Assembly: GCA_945886995.1 (NCBI GenBank) | Contig: CAMCZJ010000027.1 | Span: 1-19,793, forward strand | From: Asaia bogorensis | GTDB lineage: Bacteria > Pseudomonadota > Alphaproteobacteria > Acetobacterales > Acetobacteraceae | Reading direction: 5' to 3' | Length of the DNA: 19,793 bases | Shown: positions 1 through 7,729 of the stretch, in pieces | Numbering within the stretch: the stretch's first letter is position 1 | Layout of the letters: each line of letters opens with the position of its first letter | The notes under the pieces: model-generated | The model's database searches: none | Seen by the model: only the letters and a program-made list of their open reading frames with translations | What the model was told of the DNA's origin: nothing | Translations under genes and position numbers: made by a program

Positions 1-82
1 GCACTTCCCACAGGAAGGAAGCGCCATCGGGCAGGGTGCCATCGGCACGGGCGAAACCGGTCATGGATGCAAGCTTGGCCAT
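1..82 (-). CDS. yicC: YicC/YloC family protein, N-terminal fragment
   Basis: This is a gene fragment whose remainder lies beyond the left edge. Reading leftward from the ATG whose last base on the plus strand is 82, the frame stays open and gives 27 residues, including SMTGFARADG followed by SFLWEV. That is the hallmark start of the YicC/YloC family, where an SMTGFAR-type motif is followed by a strand ending in WEV/WELRSVN. Family members are about 290 residues and have been described as endoribonucleases or RNase-associated factors. There is no clear ribosome site before this ATG. A second in-frame ATG six codons in (ending at 64) would begin directly at MTGFAR. The gene is divergent from the SDR gene at 111 with only 28 bases between the starts. 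The family call is firm for such a short piece, but the function cannot be tested here. Confidence 0.82.
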   Translation of the reverse strand, partial: MAKLASMTGFARADGTLPDGASFLWEV

Positions 83-100
83 GCGCGGTTTTTGCCCCAG

Positions 101-105
101 AGGAG
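101..105 (+). promoter_or_regulatory. Shine-Dalgarno site deciding the SDR start
   Basis: AGGAG lies 5 bases before the ATG at 111. It favours that start over the in-frame ATGs at 36, 63 and 81, which would run into the divergent yicC start region and add residues unrelated to the SDR fold. Confidence 0.75.
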
Positions 106-110
106 ATGTT

Positions 111-893
111 ATGCAAGCGCTTTGGAAAAATGTGCTGATCACCGGTGCCTCATCCGGCCTGGGCCGTGCCCTGGCGGAAGCCTGCGCCGCGCCTGGCGTG
201 GTGCTGCATCTTTCCGGCCGCGATGCCGCAAGGCTTGAAGAAGCCTCTGCCGCCTGCCGCGCCAAGGGGGCGGAAGTGCAGCCCCGTGTGCTGGATGTCT
301 GCGACGCGGAAGCCATGGCGGGCTGGATCACGGGCGCCGGGCGGCTTGATCTGGTCATTGCCAATGCTGGCATTTCCGCCGGCACGGGCGGCACCACGGA
401 ACCCGCTTCCCAGTCGCGGCGGATTTTCGAGACCAACGTTACCGGTGTCTTGAACACGGCGCTCCCCGCGCTGGAGGTCATGGCCGCGCAATCCCCGGGC
501 GCCGATGGGCTGCGCGGGCGCATTGCCGTGGTGGCATCCGTTGCTGCTTTCGTGGCCGCGCCAGGCGCGCCGACCTATTGCGCCAGCAAATCCGCTGTGC
601 AGCGCTGGGCCGAAGCCTTGGACGGAACGGAACGCGCGCGGGGCATTCGCCTGCACGCGATTTGTCCCGGCTATGTCCGCACACCCATGACCGCGCGCAA
701 TAAATTCCCCATGCCGTTTCTGATGGATGCGGATGAAGCCGCGCGGCGCACGCTGGCGGGGCTGGCGCGCGGCAAGACCCGCATCGCCTATCCCTGGCCG
801 ATCTATATGCTGGCGCGCTTCGCAGGCGCCTTGCCGATTTCCTGGCGGGCTGCGATTTTCAGCCGCCTGCCCGCCAAGGATGGTAACATCTAG
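111..893 (+). CDS. Short-chain dehydrogenase/reductase (SDR) family oxidoreductase
   Basis: This is a 260-residue classical SDR, probably a cytosolic NAD(P)-dependent oxidoreductase acting on an unknown alcohol or ketone. The nucleotide-binding motif TGASSGLG is at residues 11-18 and the structural NAG motif is at 85-87. The catalytic set is N109, S143, Y156 and K160 (YCASK), so the enzyme looks intact. The motif CPGYVRTPMT after the active site is the usual PG...T segment. The C-terminus ends in a hydrophobic, aromatic stretch (about residues 226-250) that may contact a membrane or a lipid-like substrate. The start is chosen at 111 because of AGGAG 5 bases upstream and because the product then begins right before the first strand. 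The gene meets the convergent alcohol dehydrogenase with a 4-base gap. The substrate is not predictable from sequence alone. Confidence 0.9.
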   Translation: MQALWKNVLITGASSGLGRALAEACAAPGVVLHLSGRDAARLEEASAACRAKGAEVQPRVLDVCDAEAMAGWITGAGRLDLVIANAGISAGTGGTTEPASQSRRIFETNVTGVLNTALPALEVMAAQSPGADGLRGRIAVVASVAAFVAAPGAPTYCASKSAVQRWAEALDGTERARGIRLHAICPGYVRTPMTARNKFPMPFLMDADEAARRTLAGLARGKTRIAYPWPIYMLARFAGALPISWRAAIFSRLPAKDGNI

Positions 894-897
894 TCAC

Positions 898-2031
898 TCA
901 ACCATTCGGCTTCAGCATTTGCCGCAGCACCGTGCCATCGGATAGCCGGTCAAAGCCCTCATTGATTTCTTCCAGCTTCACCACGCCGCTTTTCAGCTTA
1001 TTCACCGGCATCTTGCCGCGCCGATACAGCGAGAGCAGGCGCGGAATGTCGCGTTCCGCGACACATGATCCCATATAGGACCCGCGAATGCTCTTTTCCT
1101 CCGACACCAAATTCGCATGGAGATAAGACACTGACGCATTCACATTCGGCAAGCCAGCGCTGATGGTGCTGCCACCGCGCGCGGTGATGGCTATGGCAAG
1201 CTGCATGGCGGGAATGGTACCGGCGGTTTCAATCACCGTATCCACCCCGCCATCAGTCGCATCGCGCACCGCCGCCGCGCAATCATCATTGCCGGCCAGG
1301 AAGACATCAGTGGCACCCCATTCCTTGGCCTGTTCCAGCTTTTTCGGGTTGGTATCAACCGCAATGATGCGATCAGCGCCCGATGCCACGGCGGCGAAAA
1401 GCGCATTCATGCCAACGCCGCCCAAGCCCACCACGGCAACATTCTCACCGGGCTGCAAGCGTGCGGTATTGATCACCGCCCCCGCACCGGTCATCACCGC
1501 GCAGCCGAAAATCGCCGCGTCATCCAGCGGGATGTCCTTGTCAATCTTCACCGCCGAACGCCGCGCTACCACGGCAAACTGCGCAAATAGCGACAGGCCG
1601 CTATTGTGGTTCACATAATTGCCATCCAAGCGCTTGATCCGCTTCGCGCCACTCACCAGCGACCCCGCCGCGCGCGCCGCATTGCCGCTCGGGCAGATAT
1701 TCGGCCGGCCACGGGCGCAGTAACGACACGTTCCGCAGGATGAAGCGAATACCGTGATCACGTGATCACCGGGCTTGAGATCCGTAATGCCCGGCCCGCA
1801 TTCACGCACAATGCCCGCCCCTTCATGGCCGATCACAATTGGCAGCGGTCGCGGGCGCTGATTTTCAATGGTGGAAAGATCGGAATGGCAAAGCCCCGCC
1901 GCCGCGATTTCAATCAGGATTTCACCGGGGCCAGGTGGGTCAAGCTCCACCTCCTCCACCACTAAAGGGCGAGTCTTGGCATAGGGGCGCGGCAGGCCCT
2001 GTTCGAATAGAATGGCAGCTTTCATGCGCAT
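898..2031 (-). CDS. Zinc-dependent alcohol dehydrogenase (MDR, class III-like)
   Basis: This is a 377-residue medium-chain zinc dehydrogenase that should oxidise a primary alcohol, or reduce an aldehyde, with NAD in the cytosol. The catalytic zinc ligands are visible as C48 (GLCHSD), H69-E70 (GHEGAG) and C177. The structural zinc cluster is C99, C102, C105 and C113. The Rossmann motif GLGGVG is at 202-207, followed by D226 at the end of the second strand, which points to NAD rather than NADP. Length and ligand order are those of the class III/glutathione-dependent formaldehyde dehydrogenase-like branch, but the sequence is not close enough to call that reaction. The start is at 2031, supported by AGGAGG (2040-2045) 8 bases upstream. 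It lies 28 bases downstream of the class V aminotransferase on the same strand, so the two probably share a transcript. Confidence 0.9.
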   Translation of the reverse strand: MRMKAAILFEQGLPRPYAKTRPLVVEEVELDPPGPGEILIEIAAAGLCHSDLSTIENQRPRPLPIVIGHEGAGIVRECGPGITDLKPGDHVITVFASSCGTCRYCARGRPNICPSGNAARAAGSLVSGAKRIKRLDGNYVNHNSGLSLFAQFAVVARRSAVKIDKDIPLDDAAIFGCAVMTGAGAVINTARLQPGENVAVVGLGGVGMNALFAAVASGADRIIAVDTNPKKLEQAKEWGATDVFLAGNDDCAAAVRDATDGGVDTVIETAGTIPAMQLAIAITARGGSTISAGLPNVNASVSYLHANLVSEEKSIRGSYMGSCVAERDIPRLLSLYRRGKMPVNKLKSGVVKLEEINEGFDRLSDGTVLRQMLKPNG

Positions 2032-2059
2032 CGGCGCTTCCTCCTGGTAACCTTATCGT

Positions 2060-3190
2060 TCAGCTTGCACTGGCAGCGTGCCATTCCGCAATCAGGGCAT
2101 CGGCGGCGCGGTCCATATCGTCACTGCCGTTATAGCCATGGAAGGAAATGCGAATGCGCCCGCGCCCATTCCAGGCGAGCACGCCGCGCTGCGCCATGCC
2201 GTCCACAATCGCGGCTGCTTGCGGGTGTTCCGCGCAAACGCTCGCGCCATGCCAACGCGGATCGGGCGGTGTGGTGGAAGGGATGCCAGCGGCACGCAGC
2301 CGTTCAAGCAATCCCACCGTCAGGCGCTGCACATGGGTTTCAATCGCCTCAGGCGCATGAGCCTCCAGATAACGCAGCGCCGAGTCCAACACATAAAGCC
2401 CAAGATGCGATGGATTGCCGCGCGTGAAGCGCGCAGCGCCTGGCAGCAGCGCGGGCGTTTCAGACCAATCTGGCCGCCCCATGGAGGCGATGGAATGCCA
2501 CCCCGCCGTGCTCGGCACCCAGCCTGGTTGGCGCGCGGGATTCCAATAGGCAAGCGCGACGCCCGTGCAGCCGAGCATCCATTTATAGCAGGCAGAGAAA
2601 GCAAAATCCGCGATATCGGCATGGATCGGCATCCAGCCGGCCCCTTGCGTGAAATCCACCACCAGCAGCGCACCAACCCTATCCGCTGCCGCGCGTAGCG
2701 CCACCAAATCATGCCGCGCGGCATTCAGGAAGGATACTGCGCTGATACCGATCATGCGCGTAGAACCATCAATGGCGGCGGCGAAGCTTGCGGGGTCAGC
2801 GGCCTTGGCAAAGCGCAAAGTTACCTTGGGCTGGCGTTGCAGGGTGAGGGGCGCGACGACCGATGGATATTCATCCGGGTCCACCAGCACCGTATCGCCC
2901 GCGCGCCAGTCCAGGCTTTCCACCACCATGGAAACACCTTCCGCCACGGAAGACACAAAGCCGATATCAGCGGGGGCGACATGAAACAACCGCGCTGCGC
3001 GGGCGCGAGCCGCTTCCATCATGGCTTCCTGACGGTGGCGTCCAGCGGGACCATCGGATTTGTCTGCGGCATAAGCAGCAAAGGCAGCGTCATGCTGGCG
3101 CAGAAAGGGTGTTTCCCCCGCCGCGCAAAGATGCGTGATGCCGGGGGCGATGCGGAAATCGGCAGAGTTGAATAGCGGGGAGGAGATCAT
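2060..3190 (-). CDS. Class V aminotransferase family PLP enzyme
   Basis: This is a 376-residue fold-type I PLP enzyme of the class V group (cysteine desulfurase, kynureninase and isopenicillin epimerase relatives). The Schiff-base lysine is K203 in SACYKWMLG. The cofactor-binding aspartate is D179 in VVDFTQG. The N-terminal part has the GR motif and the long helix that precede the cofactor domain. The CYKW...G pattern with an aromatic after the lysine is more typical of the kynureninase/epimerase-like subgroup than of NifS/IscS. No active-site cysteine loop of a desulfurase is evident. Substrate is unknown. The ATG at 3190 has only a weak AAGGG upstream. The gene is the first of a probable two-gene operon with the zinc alcohol dehydrogenase, so its product may feed an aldehyde or keto compound to that enzyme; this is inference. 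Confidence 0.88.
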   Translation of the reverse strand: MISSPLFNSADFRIAPGITHLCAAGETPFLRQHDAAFAAYAADKSDGPAGRHRQEAMMEAARARAARLFHVAPADIGFVSSVAEGVSMVVESLDWRAGDTVLVDPDEYPSVVAPLTLQRQPKVTLRFAKAADPASFAAAIDGSTRMIGISAVSFLNAARHDLVALRAAADRVGALLVVDFTQGAGWMPIHADIADFAFSACYKWMLGCTGVALAYWNPARQPGWVPSTAGWHSIASMGRPDWSETPALLPGAARFTRGNPSHLGLYVLDSALRYLEAHAPEAIETHVQRLTVGLLERLRAAGIPSTTPPDPRWHGASVCAEHPQAAAIVDGMAQRGVLAWNGRGRIRISFHGYNGSDDMDRAADALIAEWHAASAS

Positions 3191-3315
3191 GCGTTCTGCC
3201 CTTTGGCTTCATGATATTCAAATCCCAATCCGCGCAGGCGTCAAAACCAAGACGTGCCGCACGGGCGATGATAGGCTGCGCGCATGCTGAAAGGTAATCC
3301 GCCCTGCCCGCCCTT

Positions 3316-4629
3316 GTGATCCTCAGCGCCTATGCCCTGCTGGTTGCGCTGCCGGTGGCGCTTGGCTGGTGGCTGATCGGCCCGGCGCGCCCCTGGTTGG
3401 ATGAGGCATCCAGCGCCATCGCCATGATGGCGACCGCCGCGCTGCTGCTGGAGTTTTTGCTCTCGGGCAGGTTTCGCGTGATCAGCGCCGGTATCGGCAT
3501 GGATCGCAGCCTGCGCTGGCATCAGATTTTTGCGCAAATCCTGACACTGGCTGCGCTGCTGCATCCGCTATTTTATCTCAGCCCAAGCGGCGCGGCTTTT
3601 GAGCGCCCGGATGACCCTTCCGGCGCGCTGGTGCTGGGCTTGGATGCGGCTTCCCTCATTTCCGGTGCTTTGGCCTGGTTGCTGCTGGGTTTGCTGATCC
3701 TCACCGCAATCCGGCGCGATGATTTGCCCTTTAGCTATGAAGCGTGGCGGGTCAGCCATGGGCTTGGCGCGGCGCTGCTGGCGGGGTTGGCGCTGCATCA
3801 CGCCATCTCGGCCGGGCGCTATTCGGGCGCGCCGGCGCTGATGGCCTACTGGGCGTTTATGCTGGCCTTGGCGTTGGGTAGCCTAGTTGCGGTTTATCTG
3901 CTGCGGCCCTGGCGCCTGGCGCGTCGCCCTTGGCGCATCGCCGGCCTGGAACGTGTCGGTGATCGGCTGTGGTCGCTGACTCTGGAACCTGATGGCCATG
4001 CAGGGCTTGCCTATCGCGCCGGGCAATTCGCCTGGCTGCGGCTGGATTGCTCAGCCTTTTCGGTGCGGGAGCATCCTTTCTCCATCGCTTCAGCGCCCAC
4101 GGATGGGAAGGCCTTGCGTTTTCTGATCAAGGAAGTGGGGGATTTCACGCGCCAGATCGGCACGCTGCCGCTGGGCGCGCGCGCCTATGTGGATGGCCCG
4201 CATGGCGCGCTTTGTCTGGAAAGCCGGCGGGAGCCTGGCAATTTCATGATTGCCGGCGGCGCGGGGCTGGCGCCCATGCTTTCCCTGTTGCGGGACGCCG
4301 CAGCGCGTGGCGAAACCCGCCCGATCACCCTGCTTTATGGCAATCGGCATGAAGGGCAGATCATGGCGGCGGCGGCATTAGCCGCGCTTGCCAGGCGCTT
4401 GCGGCTTGATCTCCGCCACGTGTTGCAGGAACCGCCGCCAGGCTGGGCGGGCCTCACCGGCATGATGACGCCCGAACTGATCCAGGCCGAAGCCGCGCAA
4501 GCCGCGCGGGAGGGATGGGTTTTCATGCTATGTGGCCCCGGCCCCATGATCCGCGCCGCGCATCAGGGGTTACGCGCGCTTGGCGTGCCCCGGCGCCGCA
4601 TTCTGGACGAACGATTTTCGGTGTTTTGA
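3316..4629 (+). CDS. Ferric reductase-like transmembrane flavoprotein (FRE/NOX-type)
   Basis: This is a 437-residue integral membrane flavohaem reductase. About six membrane segments (residues about 1-195) carry the ferric-reductase haem domain. Histidines H69 and H83 on one helix, and H148 with H161 or H162 on another, are spaced 13-14 residues apart, the usual two-b-haem arrangement. The cytoplasmic part has an FAD site (HPFS, 253-256, preceded by an arginine) and an NAD(P)-binding loop GGAGLAP (314-320). A terminal CGPGPM motif lies around residue 410. Electrons should pass from NAD(P)H via FAD and haem across the membrane to iron, oxygen or another acceptor. The start is uncertain: GTG at 3316 has no good ribosome site, while an in-frame CTG at 3304 sits 9 bases after AAAGG. 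The nearby ATG at 3284 is out of frame and soon stops. The gene is divergent from the class V aminotransferase across about 125 bases. Confidence 0.87.
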   Translation: MILSAYALLVALPVALGWWLIGPARPWLDEASSAIAMMATAALLLEFLLSGRFRVISAGIGMDRSLRWHQIFAQILTLAALLHPLFYLSPSGAAFERPDDPSGALVLGLDAASLISGALAWLLLGLLILTAIRRDDLPFSYEAWRVSHGLGAALLAGLALHHAISAGRYSGAPALMAYWAFMLALALGSLVAVYLLRPWRLARRPWRIAGLERVGDRLWSLTLEPDGHAGLAYRAGQFAWLRLDCSAFSVREHPFSIASAPTDGKALRFLIKEVGDFTRQIGTLPLGARAYVDGPHGALCLESRREPGNFMIAGGAGLAPMLSLLRDAAARGETRPITLLYGNRHEGQIMAAAALAALARRLRLDLRHVLQEPPPGWAGLTGMMTPELIQAEAAQAAREGWVFMLCGPGPMIRAAHQGLRALGVPRRRILDERFSVF

Positions 4630-4704
4630 ACGCCGCCCCCGCCTTAATCATGCCCGGCTTTCGCGGCATAAGAAGGTAACAGACCAATCCAGGGGAATCG
4701 TCCT

Positions 4705-5577
4705 GTGCCGTTGAAGCCGCTCAAGAAAGCCGTGCTGCCCGTTGCCGGGCTTGGTACGCGTTTCCTGCCCGCCACCAAGACCATGGCGAAGGAAATGCTG
4801 CCCATCGTGGACAAGCCGCTGATTCAATACGCGGTGGAAGAAGCGCGCGCGGCGGGGATCGAACAAATCTGCCTGATCACCGGTCGTGGCAAGACCATGC
4901 TGGTGGATCATTTCGACATTGCCTATGAACTGGAAAGAACGCTTGCCGAACGCGGCAAGGAAAAGGAATTGGCAGCTTTGCGCGCCGATGCGCCGCCGCC
5001 TGGTTCCATCATGTCCGTGCGTCAGCAGGTGCCGATGGGGCTTGGTCATGCCATTTGGTGCGCGCGCGCCTTCATTGCCGATGATCCCTTCGCCATCCTG
5101 CTGCCCGATGATCTGATGCAATGCGAAGTATCTTGTACCGCGCAGTTGGCCGATGCCTACCGCGAAACCGGCGGCAATGTGGTGGCGATTGAAGAAGTGC
5201 CGCGTGACCGCGTGAACCGCTACGGTGTTTTGGATGTGGCGGAAGATCACGGGCGTTTGGTTTCGGTGAAGGGCTTGGTCGAAAAGCCGCCGATAGAAAA
5301 GGCGCCTTCCAACCTGACCATCATTGGCCGCTATGTGCTGATGCCTGAAGTGATCGGCCATTTGGCGCGCATGGAAAAAGGCGCGGGCGGCGAAGTGCAA
5401 TTGACCGATGGCATGGCGAAGCTGATCGGCACGCAGCCCTTCCACGGGCTGCGGTATCAAGGCCGCCGCTTTGATTGCGGCGACAAGGCAGGCTTCCTGG
5501 AAGCGCAAGTGGCTTTCGCGTTGGCCAGGCCCGATCTGGCGCCGGCCATGCGCGACATTTTGAAGCGCTATGCTTGA
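4705..5577 (+). CDS. galU: UTP-glucose-1-phosphate uridylyltransferase
   Basis: This 290-residue cytosolic enzyme makes UDP-glucose from UTP and glucose-1-phosphate, the sugar donor for envelope polysaccharides and lipopolysaccharide. The nucleotidyltransferase signature runs GLGTRFLPATK (residues 15-25) followed by KEMLP (29-33), as in bacterial GalU. The metal/nucleotide region LLPDDLM lies near residue 135. The later VEKP segment and a GEVQLTD motif (sugar-binding region) are also present. Length matches the family. The start is a GTG at 4705, well supported by AGGGGA (4691-4696) 8 bases upstream and by the product starting just before the first strand. It is convergent with the MmgE/PrpD gene, with only 3 bases between the stops. 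Confidence 0.96.
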   Translation: MPLKPLKKAVLPVAGLGTRFLPATKTMAKEMLPIVDKPLIQYAVEEARAAGIEQICLITGRGKTMLVDHFDIAYELERTLAERGKEKELAALRADAPPPGSIMSVRQQVPMGLGHAIWCARAFIADDPFAILLPDDLMQCEVSCTAQLADAYRETGGNVVAIEEVPRDRVNRYGVLDVAEDHGRLVSVKGLVEKPPIEKAPSNLTIIGRYVLMPEVIGHLARMEKGAGGEVQLTDGMAKLIGTQPFHGLRYQGRRFDCGDKAGFLEAQVAFALARPDLAPAMRDILKRYA

Positions 5578-5580
5578 GAC

Positions 5581-6942
5581 TTAACTGGGGCGCATGCAGC
5601 GCACCAGCTCTGCCACATCCGGCGCATCATCCAAGCGCCAAATCGCATCCCGCAGCGTCGCCGCACCCGCCTTGCCCAGCAGCGGTTCGGCATTGTCGCG
5701 GTATTTTGCTTCCAATTCATCATCGGAAAGCGGCGCGCCGGGATCCCCCTTCGGTAGCAGCACGGTTTCGGTCAGCTTCGTGCCGTCATCCAACGTGATT
5801 GTGACACGCGCCGGGAATTTCGCGGGATAGAGTTTGTTCAACTCCGCATCCGGCACCACTTCCGTGCGCGCCAGCACCTGGCGGATCAGCGCATCATTCA
5901 CGCGCCCGGGCGCGAATTGGCGCTGAGTCAATTCACCATCCACCGCTGCGGCCGCGATGCAATAGGGCACGGAAACCCGCGCGCCCATCAGCGTGGTGAC
6001 ATCCTTATTGGAAAAATGTGATTTCACCGTTTCATAGGTTTCATTGGTGATGGAGATGATGCGCTTTGGGTCCGGCTTGTGCTTGGCGACGATGGCAAGG
6101 GTCGCCTGAATCGGTGAATGGCTGGCCAGGATGGAGGGGAAGTATTTGAAGCCGTTTTGCAGAATCTCCCATTCTGTCCCAAGCCCCGCTGTCAGCACAG
6201 CCGCTTTTGGTTCCAACGAAAACGCTGCGAGATAGCCCTTTGGGTGTTCCAGAATACCGGGCGGGCTGGTGGCGCCAAGCGCTGCCAATTGGGCAGAGAG
6301 AATCCCATTCAACGCGGCCTTGCCCGGATGGATGGATTTCGTCATGTCGCCGGACTCAAAAAACGTATTCAACCCGGCTGCCTGCGTACCCGCCAGGCCA
6401 AGTGCGCGCTGCACGCCATCAGCATCCAGGCCCATGGCATGGGCCGCACCGGCAGCGGCGCCAAAAGTTCCATTCGTCGCGGTGGAATGCCAGAAACGGT
6501 AATGGGTTGGCATCACCGCCATGCCAACGCGCACCGCCACTTCATAGCCTGCCACCAGCGCCGCCAGCATGGCGCGCCCTGAAAGCCCGCGCGCCTCAGC
6601 TAAGGCAAGCGCGGTCGGCACTATCACCGAACCCACATGCAGTAATGCGCGCTTGTGTGTGTCATCATTATCGGCGGCATTGATCAAGATGCCATTGGCC
6701 AGCGCGGCGAAAGCGGGCTGCACTGCCGCACCCTTGGTGCCCATCACATGCGCGCCGGGCGCGCCGGGATAGAGTGCTGCGATATCGCGCGCGATGCGGG
6801 ATTTTTCCGCATCCTCCGTCCAGGCCGCCATGGCGCAGCCCAGCGCATCCAGCACCAGCCGCGCCGCCTGGCGCCGCACTTCTGGCGGCAACGCATCCGG
6901 CGTGATGGAGGCAGTGAATTCCGCAAGGGCGCGCGTGGTCAT
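5581..6942 (-). CDS. MmgE/PrpD family protein (copy 1)
   Basis: This 453-residue protein belongs to the MmgE/PrpD superfamily, which includes 2-methylcitrate dehydratase, cis-aconitate decarboxylase and iminodisuccinate epimerase. The family signature DNDDTH is at residues 91-96, in the helical domain that lines the active site. In most relatives the following histidine (here H102) begins an HPS/HPG-type motif; here it reads HVG, a small deviation. The C-terminal lid domain is intact, with a late LSDDELEAKYRDNAEPL segment also seen in copy 2. It overlaps the upstream DUF4286-like gene by 4 bases (ATGA), indicating translational coupling. With the divergent cyclase and second MmgE/PrpD gene it forms a probable catabolic cluster. 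The reaction is not determinable from sequence: dehydratase, decarboxylase or epimerase are all possible. Confidence 0.9.
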   Translation of the reverse strand: MTTRALAEFTASITPDALPPEVRRQAARLVLDALGCAMAAWTEDAEKSRIARDIAALYPGAPGAHVMGTKGAAVQPAFAALANGILINAADNDDTHKRALLHVGSVIVPTALALAEARGLSGRAMLAALVAGYEVAVRVGMAVMPTHYRFWHSTATNGTFGAAAGAAHAMGLDADGVQRALGLAGTQAAGLNTFFESGDMTKSIHPGKAALNGILSAQLAALGATSPPGILEHPKGYLAAFSLEPKAAVLTAGLGTEWEILQNGFKYFPSILASHSPIQATLAIVAKHKPDPKRIISITNETYETVKSHFSNKDVTTLMGARVSVPYCIAAAAVDGELTQRQFAPGRVNDALIRQVLARTEVVPDAELNKLYPAKFPARVTITLDDGTKLTETVLLPKGDPGAPLSDDELEAKYRDNAEPLLGKAGAATLRDAIWRLDDAPDVAELVRCMRPS

Positions 6943-7589
6943 GCTGGTGATTCCTTCTGAGAATTTTCCGGTGAGGCGTAGATCAGGCTGTAAAAGGTTG
7001 GGGTTTCTTCAAAGCCTTGCGCGGTCAACGCCGCTTGGATCATTTCCGCATGCGTGCCTTCAACCAGCATGATGGTGGCAAAAGATGAATCGCCGCCTGG
7101 GCGTAGCTTTTCTTCTGGGCTTGGCACGGTGACGGAGGGATCGGTGCGCCAAAGCCGCACGCGCGTAACGCCGGCCTGCGATGATACCGCCACCAATTGC
7201 GCTTCAAGCCCAGCTGCTGGCGCTGCCTGATGCGCGATCAGCGCCAGCACGCCACCGGCACCGGCCTGCCCCTCATCCAAGGCCACGCGGCAGATGCTGC
7301 GCGACATGGTGCGGAAATGCGCCATGATGCGTGCGGTCCAATCCGTGGGTTCCGCCAACCGCTTGAGATAGGGCGCGGAGCACAGAACCTGCGGTGTGGC
7401 GGTTTCGTAAAACGTCAGAAACTCCGCGCGTGTTCCATTCAGGCGGCGGTAGCGCCGGGCGGACAGAAAACCTGGAATACTCAGGCGATCCGGCACGTGG
7501 TCCTGCTGATACCAGGCTTCATAATCGCGCCGATCACAAGAAGGTGCGATGTCATTCATCACGCAAAGCAAACCGCCATCCTTGGCCAT
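6939..7589 (-). CDS. DUF4286/EthD-like ferredoxin-fold protein
   Basis: This is a 216-residue protein with two repeated halves of the dimeric alpha-beta barrel type. The first half shows a WYQQDHVPDRLSIPGFLSAR stretch, the usual W-[YF]-x-x-x-H-[VI] plus PGF-x-x-x-R-R pattern of DUF4286/EthD-like proteins, and later FLTFYET. The second half repeats the topology and ends in FATIMLVEG and FYSLIYA. Related proteins often sit beside hydrolases and dehydratases of small organic acids, and their exact role is unclear. The start at 7589 (MAKDGG) is chosen because AAGGGA lies about 9 bases upstream and the fold begins there. A longer frame to 7682 exists but adds an arginine-rich, unstructured leader. 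It is the first gene of the minus-strand operon and couples to MmgE/PrpD copy 1. Confidence 0.75.
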   Translation of the reverse strand: MAKDGGLLCVMNDIAPSCDRRDYEAWYQQDHVPDRLSIPGFLSARRYRRLNGTRAEFLTFYETATPQVLCSAPYLKRLAEPTDWTARIMAHFRTMSRSICRVALDEGQAGAGGVLALIAHQAAPAAGLEAQLVAVSSQAGVTRVRLWRTDPSVTVPSPEEKLRPGGDSSFATIMLVEGTHAEMIQAALTAQGFEETPTFYSLIYASPENSQKESPA

Positions 7590-7729
7590 ACCGTTCCGTC
7601 CCTTAAGGTCCTGTCGCCGAGTATTGCCCCTGTTGCGCGGGAGGGAAAGCGGCGCCGTGCTGGACAGATACCGCGCGCGCATTCACGATGGCGGGAAGCA
7701 TACTGCGTGCGCCGTAAGGGAGAGAAAAC

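Noticed and set aside
4650..4669. Hairpin ATGCC...GGCAT between the ferric-reductase-like gene and galU
   Set aside because: It has a short stem with a mismatch and no U-tract; too weak to call a terminator.
4648..5508. Long open frame on the minus strand opposite galU
   Set aside because: It mirrors galU codons, is rich in His/Arg/Gln and has no family motif; it is a shadow of a high-GC gene.
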